From the NCBI GenBank assembly GCA_013697735.1, contig JACCWH010000010.1:1-47696 (forward strand): a stretch of DNA of 47,696 bases, given 5' to 3'. Of the stretch, positions 41,046 to 47,696 are shown one piece after another (within the stretch, counting starts at the first letter, position 1; every line of letters begins with the position of its first letter). The DNA is from Trueperaceae bacterium (GTDB lineage Bacteria > Deinococcota > Deinococci > Deinococcales > Trueperaceae). Made by a program: the position numbers and the translations under genes. The notes below the pieces were generated by a model. The model had not been told where the DNA came from. It saw only the letters and a program-made list of their open reading frames with translations, and did no database searches.

Positions 41046-42197
41046 TCACGGTCGCTCACGGACGTGGCGCGCAATGGCCCGCGCCGCCGCGGGTGCCTCG
41101 CGACGAAGCTGCTGCAACCACGTCTCCAGCGTGGGGTAGCGATACCCCACGAGGTAGAGCCCATCGGTGCCGACGGCCGCGAAGTCGTCGGTCTCGGGGC
41201 GGCCGGCGGCGTCGAAGCGGACGTGCCGAGCGACGGCGTCGAGCGCCGGTCGATACCCCGTCGCGAGCACGATCACGTCGAAGGCGTCCGACGACCCGTC
41301 GCCGAAGGTCGCCCCGTGCTCCGTGAGCGCCACCACCTCCGGCCGGATGGTGATGCGGGCATCGGCGGCGGCCGCGAGCAACGCCGCGCCGACCACCGGA
41401 AAGGCGTCCGTGAGCTGCCCCGCCGGCCAGCGGAGCCCAGCGACGCTCGGCTCGTGCCGGAGTCGCCGGAGCAGCGCGTCCGCCACGGAAGGGGGCAAGC
41501 GGCGCCAGAGCCGCCCCGCATGCTGCGTGATCGGGCCGGGGTGGGGAACGAAGACCACGCCACCGCGCACCGACACGGTCGTCGGCGAGCCGACGCTCGA
41601 GGCATCGAGCGCAACGTCGTTGCCCGTGTTGCCGAGGCCGACGACGAGCACGCGCGCGCCGCGGAGCTCCTCGCGATCGCGGTACGAGGCGGCGTGCAGG
41701 AGCCGGCCGCGGAAGACGTCCGATCCCGGGAGGGGTGGAGCGATCGGCGCGCTCCAGATCCCCGTGGCCAGTACCAGTCGGCGCGTCAGGTGCTCGCCGG
41801 CGCTCGTGGCGAGACGCCAGATCCCGCCCTCGTGCGCAGTGGCCTCCACGTGGACTCCCTCGCGAACGTCGAGGGCGAAGTACCGCGCGTACGTGCGTAG
41901 GTACTCGGTCATCTCCACGGCGCTCGGGAAGGGCGTCCGGGTACCGCGCCAAGCGAGACCGGGTAACGACGCCATCTCGGTTCGTGTGTGGAGGTGCATA
42001 CCCGCGTACTGGCGGGACCACGTCTCGCCGACGCGCCCGCGCTCCAGGAGGGGCGCCCGCACGCCTAGTCGGCCGAGTTCGCGCGCCACCGCCAGCCCCG
42101 CCGGACCGGCGCCGACGATCGTCACGTCGTCGATCGTCACGTCGTCGCACGTCACGTCGTCGATCGTCGCGTCTTCGATCTGCACGGCCTCGGTCAC
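41046..42197 (-). CDS. Flavin-containing monooxygenase-like NAD(P)-binding oxidoreductase
   Basis: The 383-residue protein has the FAD-binding VGAGPAGLAVAREL motif, the FMO fingerprint FRGRLLHAASY (FxGxxxHxxxY), the NADPH-binding VVGLGNTGND and the conserved ATGYRP. It should oxygenate a small soft-nucleophile or carbonyl substrate using NADPH and O2. The GTG start overlaps the stop of the epimerase gene (GTGA), so the two form an operon. The N-terminal 20 residues before the first beta strand are built from a repeated DDVTI pentapeptide encoded by 15-bp units. The true start may be internal. Confidence 0.87.
   Translation of the reverse strand: MTEAVQIEDATIDDVTCDDVTIDDVTIVGAGPAGLAVARELGRLGVRAPLLERGRVGETWSRQYAGMHLHTRTEMASLPGLAWRGTRTPFPSAVEMTEYLRTYARYFALDVREGVHVEATAHEGGIWRLATSAGEHLTRRLVLATGIWSAPIAPPLPGSDVFRGRLLHAASYRDREELRGARVLVVGLGNTGNDVALDASSVGSPTTVSVRGGVVFVPHPGPITQHAGRLWRRLPPSVADALLRRLRHEPSVAGLRWPAGQLTDAFPVVGAALLAAAADARITIRPEVVALTEHGATFGDGSSDAFDVIVLATGYRPALDAVARHVRFDAAGRPETDDFAAVGTDGLYLVGYRYPTLETWLQQLRREAPAAARAIARHVRERP
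42117..42176 (-). repeat. Four tandem 15-bp units at the 5' end of the flavoprotein gene
   Basis: Units based on GATCGTCACGTCGTC (plus strand) run from 42117 to 42176, with changes in the third and fourth. They encode EDATI-DDVTC-DDVTI-DDVTI. The last copy is also the first beta strand of the FAD-binding fold. Confidence 0.85.
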
Positions 42198-43162
42198 GGA
42201 CGCGAGGCGCCGAACGTCTCTGCCAGACCTCGCTCGAGAGGACGCGGTTCGAAGCCGAGCGCTCGACGGGCGAGCGCGTCGTCGCCGTAGTAGGTGGTGC
42301 CGCCACCGACGCGCATACCCTCCGACGAGAACTCGCCTGGCACCCGAACGACGCGTTCGACCACCGCCATGAGCCCCGCGAGGCCGCGCAGGACGATCGG
42401 CGGTACGAACACCCCTCGCAGCGGCGTGCCGAACACGCGCGCAGCGGTTTCGAAGCCTTCGCGAAAGGTGTGGCAGGGGCCGGTCACGATGTAGGAGCGG
42501 CCGATCTCGCCGCGCTCCATCGCCCGCACGTGGGCGTCGGCGATGTCGTCGATGTGCGCCCAACAGACGCCGGCGGAGCCCCCCGGCAACAGCACGCGCC
42601 GACCCTCGAGCGCTCGACGCATCAACGCGCCCATCTGTCCGGTGTCTCCGGGGCCGTAGACGAGACCGGGCATCAGCACCACGAGGGGGAGGCCCTTCGC
42701 GATGAGCGGGAGGGCGACCTCGTGATGGGCGCGTGCCTTGGTCTCGTCGTAGCGGCTGATGTGCCGCCCCTCGAAGCGGTAGGACTCGTCGACGACGCGG
42801 CCGTGGGTGTTCGAGTTGATGGCGACGGTGGACGTGTAGACGCCCTTCGGTATACCGAGCTCGCGCATGGTCTCGAGCACGTTGCGCGTGCCGTCGACGT
42901 TGACCGCCTCCGCAGACGTGGCGTCGGTGCCGACCTCGAACCAAGCCGCGACGTGGAAGACGCCATCGACGCCGCGCATGGGAGCGACCAGTGACGCGCG
43001 ATCCGTGACGTCACCCGCCGCAATCTCGACACCCAAGTTCGCGAGGCGAGCCGCCTTCACCGGATTCCGGACGAGCGCGACCACCTCGTGGGACCGCTTC
43101 CGCAGCAGCTCGACGAGGCGCCCGCCGATGAAGCCCGTGCCGCCCGTGACGAAGTAGCGCAT
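42194..43162 (-). CDS. NAD-dependent epimerase/dehydratase-family protein (extended SDR)
   Basis: The 322-residue protein has the glycine motif VTGGTGFIGGRLVELL at 5-20, YTSTVAI, a YDETK catalytic tyrosine-lysine pair, and C-terminal segments like those of dihydroflavonol-4-reductase/HpnA-type SDRs. It could reduce or epimerise a sugar or isoprenoid-linked substrate; HpnA-type proteins associate with hopanoid pathways, but nothing else here supports that. The ATG at 43162 lies 5 nt after a TAGAAT box, so it is probably leaderless. It shares an operon with the overlapping flavoprotein gene. Confidence 0.87.
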   Translation of the reverse strand: MRYFVTGGTGFIGGRLVELLRKRSHEVVALVRNPVKAARLANLGVEIAAGDVTDRASLVAPMRGVDGVFHVAAWFEVGTDATSAEAVNVDGTRNVLETMRELGIPKGVYTSTVAINSNTHGRVVDESYRFEGRHISRYDETKARAHHEVALPLIAKGLPLVVLMPGLVYGPGDTGQMGALMRRALEGRRVLLPGGSAGVCWAHIDDIADAHVRAMERGEIGRSYIVTGPCHTFREGFETAARVFGTPLRGVFVPPIVLRGLAGLMAVVERVVRVPGEFSSEGMRVGGGTTYYGDDALARRALGFEPRPLERGLAETFGASRP

Positions 43163-43167
43163 GAGCG

Positions 43168-43173
43168 ATTCTA
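43168..43173 (-). promoter_or_regulatory. Leaderless-type -10 box (TAGAAT) for the epimerase-flavoprotein operon
   Basis: On the minus strand TAGAAT, a 5/6 match to the consensus, is followed by CGCTC and the ATG at 43162. It is the best example of the motif in the window. Confidence 0.55.
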
Positions 43174-43260
43174 CGGTCGGGTCGCAGACTCGGACCTGAC
43201 CCACCTTGCAGGCGAGGCGCGGAGCCTCCGCGTCGGCATCTGGGAGCGCTCACGGTGCCC

Positions 43261-43301
43261 GTCAGGGTGAATGTCGTCAGGGTGAATGCCGTCAGGGACA
43301 C
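43261..43301 (+). repeat. Tandem 15-bp repeats in the upstream region of the lipoprotein gene
   Basis: GTCAGGGTGAATGTC (43261-43275) and GTCAGGGTGAATGCC (43276-43290) are followed by a partial third copy starting GTCAGGG. They lie before a TAGCAT -10-like box and may be regulatory or a slippage product. Confidence 0.7.
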
Positions 43302-43319
43302 CCCTAGGCTGCTTCGTGC

Positions 43320-43325
43320 TAGCAT
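43320..43325 (+). promoter_or_regulatory. Putative -10 box TAGCAT for the lipoprotein gene
   Basis: TAGCAT lies 60 nt before the ATG at 43386, downstream of the 15-bp repeats. Confidence 0.3.
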
Positions 43326-43385
43326 CTTCGGACGCACCACGAGCCACAGCGTTGCAACGACCATCGTGGAACGCGCGGAGGCATC

Positions 43386-44030
43386 ATGCAGCGACTTCGA
43401 TCACCCCTCTTCGGCACGTTCGCCGCGGCGATCATCCTCGTGCTAGCCGCCTGCTCCGGGCCCCTCGCGGCACTCGACGACGGCGCGCACGACGTCGTCA
43501 CGCTCGGGAGTCTCAGCACCAAAGGCGTGAGCTTCGGCCTCGGCTCGCTCATCACGAGCGGTACGGTCACCGGTATCGGCCGGACCGGCCTCACGATCGA
43601 GGTCGCTGCGGAGGGATACTACGAGCTCCTTTGCGGCAACCCCGGTCGCAACAGGTTCGTCGCGCCCGGCGTCAACCCCGTCGCCGCCGTGTTCGGTGAG
43701 GCCGAGTTTCCGTACTCGAGCACCGCCCGCGGACGCCTGGTGTTCGATGGTGACAAGGCGATCGTGGTCGACGAGCCGACGCTGGAGGGGATGAACCTCA
43801 GCGCCGCGGCGCTCTGCCCGAACGCCGGCTGGACACTCATCCCGAAGGACGACTTCTTCTACTGGACGGGCGTGACGCTCAGGTTCTACGACGAGATCGG
43901 GGACCTCGACGGACCCGTCATCGTGCAAGAGTACGCCTGCGTCTCCGAGCTTCCGACCACCGCCGCCCTCAAGGGCTCCATCTCCTGCACCATGACCAGT
44001 GGCTCGACTAAGGCCGGAGGCAAGCGCTAG
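43386..44030 (+). CDS. Hypothetical lipoprotein
   Basis: The 214-residue protein has a lipoprotein signal ending in VLAAC (Cys 23) after a hydrophobic core. The mature part is beta-rich (VSFGLGSLITSGTVTGIG and TARGRLVFDGDKAIVV) with four further cysteines (positions in LLCGNPG, LCPNAGW, YACVSEL and SCTMTSG), which could form two disulfides. No family is recognised. The ATG has GGAGG 5 nt upstream. It converges with the large cyclase gene (21-nt gap). Confidence 0.75.
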   Translation: MQRLRSPLFGTFAAAIILVLAACSGPLAALDDGAHDVVTLGSLSTKGVSFGLGSLITSGTVTGIGRTGLTIEVAAEGYYELLCGNPGRNRFVAPGVNPVAAVFGEAEFPYSSTARGRLVFDGDKAIVVDEPTLEGMNLSAAALCPNAGWTLIPKDDFFYWTGVTLRFYDEIGDLDGPVIVQEYACVSELPTTAALKGSISCTMTSGSTKAGGKR

Positions 44031-44051
44031 CCGCTCCCCGAGCCCGGGCCG

Positions 44052-47000
44052 CTACGTGAGCGCTGCTTCCCCTTCGAGCGTCAGCCTCTCGCCGCGCGCC
44101 GTCGCCGCCGCGAGGTCCTCGGGCGTCATCAGGCCGCGTAGCTCCTCGAGGAGGGTCCGGGCGCGCGGCTCCACCTCGCTGTTGAGGGCGGGATGTGCGA
44201 GCACGAGCCCGACGCGCTCCGCGGCGCGTTCAATGCGCCCGGCGCGATGGTCGAGGAGCGCGAGACCGCACACCGCCAGGAGCGCCTGCGGCATCGCGCC
44301 GATGTCGACGGCTCCGTGGAGTGCCTCGTCGTACTCGATGTAGGCCTCCAAGCTCCGGTTCGTTGCGGCCGCGACGTCACCGAGCCCCAGCATCACGCTC
44401 ACGATGAGGCCCTTCGCGTCGATCTCCTTCGCGATCTCCAGACCCTCGGCGTAGTAGCGTTCGGCGGCCACGTAGTCAGTGCGGTTCTCGGCGATGACGC
44501 CGAGGTTCGAGAGGTACATGCCTACCCCCTCGCGGTCGCCCGTCGTTCTCGCCAGGTCGAGCGCGCGCTCGAAATAGCGCATGGCGGCGGCGAAGTCCTC
44601 TCGTAGCGTGGCGACCACGCCGAGGCTGTTGACGCAACCGGCGATGCCGTCGCGGTCGTCGAGCTCCTCGTAGATCGCGAGTGCCGCGAGGAGCTGATCG
44701 GTCGCCGCATCGAAGCCGCTGCGGTAGGCCGAGAGCGTGCCGAGCTGAACCCAGGCGCGCGCCGACGCTGCTCGGTCGCCTCGAGCCTCGGCGATCGCGA
44801 GGGCGTCGAGGGAGAGGCGCTCGGCCTCGTCGTAGTTCCCCTGGCGGCGAGCGATGACGCCGAGGGCATCGAGGGCCTGCGCTTCGGAGGTCTCGACGGC
44901 GCTCGAGCGCGCCAAACCGAGGGCTCTCTCGAGGTGCTCCTTCGCGATGCCGTACGCACCGAGGTGTTCGTGCACCGTACCGAGTTGCAAGTGTAATCGC
45001 GTGCGGAGTGTCGCCCACGCCTCGGTTGTGGGTACGAGCGCGATCGCGCGTTCGTAGGCGGCGATCGCCTCGGGATACGCGCCGAGCCGGGCACCGTGGC
45101 CGCCGGCGAGCAGGAGGTAGTGACCGGCTCGCTCGATCGTCTCCGGATCGTCGTTCCCCTCTGCGGCGACGCTCCAGTGGTGCGCGAGCACGGCTGCGAG
45201 CTCTCGACCACCGGCGTCGCCCCGCTCGAACCACTCGGCGACGGCACGGTGCACCTGACGCCGTTGCGCGAAGAGAAGCGTTTGATAGACCACCTCGTGG
45301 GTGATGACGTGGCGGAAGAGGTACTTGAGCTCGTGCTCGATGCCCTCCGGCACGACGAACCCGCGACGCGTCAACTCGCGCAACAGGCTCGGCCGAACGC
45401 CGCGCTCCGCCCAGCCGAGCCGTGCGAGGGTGTCGCGCAGTGGCGCGACGGTGAAGAGACGACCGATGACCGCCGCGACCTTCAGGACGAGCTGCCCATC
45501 GGCCGGCAGGCGATCGATACGTGAGAGGATGAGACCCTGCAGAGTATCCGGTAGCGAGAACCGCCCCTGTGCGAGTTGCGGGCTCACCCGGCACGAGCGC
45601 ACGCCCTGACGTTCCTCGAGCGTCACGAGCCCTTGATCCTGTAGCGTCTGCAGGAGCTCCTCCGCGATGAACGGGTTTCCGCTCGCGCGCTCGTGCATCA
45701 GATCGGCGACCGCGGCCGGTATGCGCTCGCGAGACACGGCGAGCCGGTGCGCGACGAGGTCCACGAGCTCGTCCGGAGACAGTGGACCGAGCCGCATCAC
45801 GTGTGAGCGCGGCAGCGTCTGGAGCGCAGCGGCCCGGCGTGCCCCCACGTGATGGGCGTCGAGCGGGCGGTGCACGATCAGGAGCCACGCGCGCGCGCTG
45901 GCTCCCGCGAGCGCGCGCGCGACTCGTTCGGCGAGCTCCCAAGAGAGGCTGTCGAGCCAATGCGCGTCTTCCAGCACGAGCGCGAGCGGCGCGCGCTCGG
46001 CGGCCGACACGAGGAGGGCGACGAGCAGTTCGGCGACGGCACTCTGCCGTGCACCCGGGTCGAGCGCTGACGTGGCAGCGCTCTCCGGCGCGTCGAGCGG
46101 CAGCAGGTCGTTGAGGAGGGGGAGGCGATCCTGGAGCGAGGGCGCCCCCGCGAGGAGGGACGCAGCGACCTGATCGCGTCGCGCCTGAGCGTCCATGGTC
46201 TCCTCGAGACCGAGGAGCGTCGAGATGGCGTCGCGCCAGGCGCGATAGGGGAGCTGCTGGGCGCCGCTCTGTGCCGCACCGACGAGGACGGTCGCGCCTC
46301 GCTCGCGCCCGAGTCGGATGAGGGCGTGCACGACGCGCGACTTGCCGATGCCTGCTTCTCCCTCGAGGAACGTGACGCGCCCGCGTCGCGCGGCGGCCTC
46401 GTCGAGGATCTGCTCGAAGGCGGCGAGATCGGTGGCCCGACCCACGAGCGGACCCTCCTCCGCGCCGGCTCGCTCGCCGGGACCGAACGAGCGCCGCTCC
46501 TCGGGTGTGAAGATGGGAACGGGTTCCGATTTCCCCTTCACCTGCACCACACCGAGCGAGGCGAACCGGAAGGTGCGACCCGCTCGCTGCGCGACCTCCT
46601 CGTCGCAGAGGATTTGACCCGGTGCAGCCTTCCCCATCAATCGTGCCGAGAGGTTCGTCTTCGCACCGAGCACGCCGTAGGTGCGGCGCGTGGGACTACC
46701 GTAGGCACCCGCGTACATCTGCCCGTGGGTGACACCGATGCGGATGTCTCGGACGTACGCGAGGTCGGGCGGCGGCAACCGGATCTCGAGCGCCGTCGCC
46801 ACCGCACGCGCCGACGCGTCGTGGTGGGCCACCGGTGCGCCGAAGGCGGCGTACAGGTAGCTGCTCCCCTTGTCACCGATGGTGAGCTGGATGAGCGAGC
46901 CCTCGTGCGCCGCGATCTTCGCTTGGACCCAGCGGACGAAGCGATCGAGCTTGCCACCCGCGTCGGCGTCACGGTCGTAGTCGATGCCGCGGAACGACAG

Positions 47001-47696
47001 GAAGAGTGCCGTCGCCGGGCGGAACTCGGCGAGGAACGCGCTGAGCCCCTGCCGCAGTCGGTCGTAGACGTCGGGCATCACCCACGCGCGCACGTCGTGT
47101 TCGGCGAGGGCATCGTCGGCGAGTACGGGCCAAGGCGTGCGCTCGACGGTACGGTCGAGCCGCTCGACGACCGCGAACTTCCGCTCCGCCCCGGCGCCCG
47201 CACGCCAGGCACGGACGACGAGCGAATCGTGTGCGCCCTGCGCGATCTGCTCCGATACCACCACCTCGCCGGATTCCGTGAGCCGCTCGGCTTCGGCCAG
47301 CACATCGAGCGTCTCGCCGGCGACGGCGTCGATGAGCTGGATGTCGGGATCTCCGACGAGGAATCGGCGGATCGGACCGACCACCACGGCGGTCTTGACC
47401 TGGAGCGAAACATACTCGTCGCCGGCGAGTGGGATTCGGGCGAACTGCACCATTGCGTGCTGCATGGCGAGACTCGCGGCCGTGGCCCGCAGTCCGTCGT
47501 CGCCATCGAACCAGCAGGTGATGGCGTCGCCGCTGAAGCCGATCACGGCCCCGCGGTACTCGTCGACGTGCCGTATGAGCTCTCCGAACACGAGTCCGAG
47601 TTGGTGCGTGAGCTCCTCGGCACCGCGATGCGGGCCGTAGACGCGCGTCAGCGCTTCGGTCATGGGCGTGAAACCCGACAGGTCGGCGAAGAGCGC
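44052..47696 (-). CDS. Tandem class III nucleotide cyclase-NTPase-TPR protein, soluble adenylyl cyclase-like (N-terminus beyond window)
   Basis: About 1214 residues are visible and the frame stays open to the right edge, so the N-terminus is missing. The visible protein starts inside the first cyclase domain (ALFADLSGFTPMTEAL) with its second metal Asp in GFSGDAITCWF. The second cyclase domain (about 225-395) has TIGDKGSSYLYAAFG and GAKTNLSARLMG. A P-loop NTPase follows: Walker A EGEAGIGKSR near 445 and Walker B LALVLEDAHWLD near 570. TPR repeats (about 790-1180) end the chain. This order, C1-C2-NTPase-TPR, is that of soluble adenylyl cyclase (ADCY10) and its bacterial relatives. It probably makes cAMP and is cytoplasmic. 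Confidence 0.9.
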   Translation of the reverse strand, partial: ALFADLSGFTPMTEALTRVYGPHRGAEELTHQLGLVFGELIRHVDEYRGAVIGFSGDAITCWFDGDDGLRATAASLAMQHAMVQFARIPLAGDEYVSLQVKTAVVVGPIRRFLVGDPDIQLIDAVAGETLDVLAEAERLTESGEVVVSEQIAQGAHDSLVVRAWRAGAGAERKFAVVERLDRTVERTPWPVLADDALAEHDVRAWVMPDVYDRLRQGLSAFLAEFRPATALFLSFRGIDYDRDADAGGKLDRFVRWVQAKIAAHEGSLIQLTIGDKGSSYLYAAFGAPVAHHDASARAVATALEIRLPPPDLAYVRDIRIGVTHGQMYAGAYGSPTRRTYGVLGAKTNLSARLMGKAAPGQILCDEEVAQRAGRTFRFASLGVVQVKGKSEPVPIFTPEERRSFGPGERAGAEEGPLVGRATDLAAFEQILDEAAARRGRVTFLEGEAGIGKSRVVHALIRLGRERGATVLVGAAQSGAQQLPYRAWRDAISTLLGLEETMDAQARRDQVAASLLAGAPSLQDRLPLLNDLLPLDAPESAATSALDPGARQSAVAELLVALLVSAAERAPLALVLEDAHWLDSLSWELAERVARALAGASARAWLLIVHRPLDAHHVGARRAAALQTLPRSHVMRLGPLSPDELVDLVAHRLAVSRERIPAAVADLMHERASGNPFIAEELLQTLQDQGLVTLEERQGVRSCRVSPQLAQGRFSLPDTLQGLILSRIDRLPADGQLVLKVAAVIGRLFTVAPLRDTLARLGWAERGVRPSLLRELTRRGFVVPEGIEHELKYLFRHVITHEVVYQTLLFAQRRQVHRAVAEWFERGDAGGRELAAVLAHHWSVAAEGNDDPETIERAGHYLLLAGGHGARLGAYPEAIAAYERAIALVPTTEAWATLRTRLHLQLGTVHEHLGAYGIAKEHLERALGLARSSAVETSEAQALDALGVIARRQGNYDEAERLSLDALAIAEARGDRAASARAWVQLGTLSAYRSGFDAATDQLLAALAIYEELDDRDGIAGCVNSLGVVATLREDFAAAMRYFERALDLARTTGDREGVGMYLSNLGVIAENRTDYVAAERYYAEGLEIAKEIDAKGLIVSVMLGLGDVAAATNRSLEAYIEYDEALHGAVDIGAMPQALLAVCGLALLDHRAGRIERAAERVGLVLAHPALNSEVEPRARTLLEELRGLMTPEDLAAATARGERLTLEGEAALT

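Overview
This is a gene-dense, very G+C-rich bacterial window with about 38 protein-coding genes, two of them cut by the window edges. I see no rRNA, tRNA, insertion sequence, prophage or CRISPR array. Several features point to a diderm, aerobic or at least respiring bacterium: lipoprotein signal peptides, a c-type cytochrome, glycolate oxidase and exported peptidases. At least seven starts lack a Shine-Dalgarno sequence and instead carry a TANNNT -10 box 5-7 nt before the start codon, the pattern of leaderless transcripts. Together with the gene content this would fit a Deinococcota (Trueperaceae-like) genome. That is an inference; Actinomycetota and Chloroflexota also use leaderless genes.

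Layout. 1-8.3 kb: an ExoA-like glycosyltransferase (partial), a 660-bp untranslated stretch rich in inverted repeats, a PAS-PAS-PAS-GGDEF protein, an NAD-dependent epimerase, a metallo-beta-lactamase-fold hydrolase and a large nucleotide-transporter/HEAT/cyclic-nucleotide-binding fusion. 8.3-12.2 kb: the glycolate oxidase operon glcDEF, preceded by a possible leaderless leader ORF. 12.4-20.8 kb: a four-helix membrane protein, a PHP/DUF3604-type protein with a small partner, secreted proteins, a subtilisin-like lipoprotein divergent from a two-component system, and a secreted protein with 30-bp coding repeats and an Asp12 tail. 20.8-26.3 kb: an HD (alarmone-hydrolase-like)-GNAT fusion, a flavin reductase-like protein, an N-acyl-D-amino-acid deacylase, a fluoroacetate-dehalogenase-like enzyme and the D-aminopeptidase DppA.

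26.4-30.1 kb: a three-gene operon of unknown function (TelA-like coiled coil, single-pass membrane protein, coiled coil with Gly-rich GFKTGG tail). 30.1-33.8 kb: an SDR, then a TetR-ABC exporter operon with a perfect 20-bp operator over its promoter. 33.8-39.1 kb: an SPFH lipoprotein divergent from sbcDC. 39.2-44.0 kb: a ScyD/ScyE-type beta-propeller, a cytochrome c, an FMO-like flavoprotein overlapping an epimerase, and a lipoprotein. 44.05 kb to the right edge: a large protein with tandem class III cyclase domains, a P-loop NTPase domain and TPRs, the domain order of animal soluble adenylyl cyclase.

Functional themes are cyclic-nucleotide and alarmone signalling (GGDEF, tandem cyclase, cNMP-binding transporter, HD hydrolase), D-amino-acid/peptide salvage, glycolate oxidation and envelope functions. 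The strongest candidates for undescribed biology are the 26.4-30.1 kb operon, the HD-GNAT fusion, the complementary-half cyclase and the two-component system with its Asp-tailed secreted protein.
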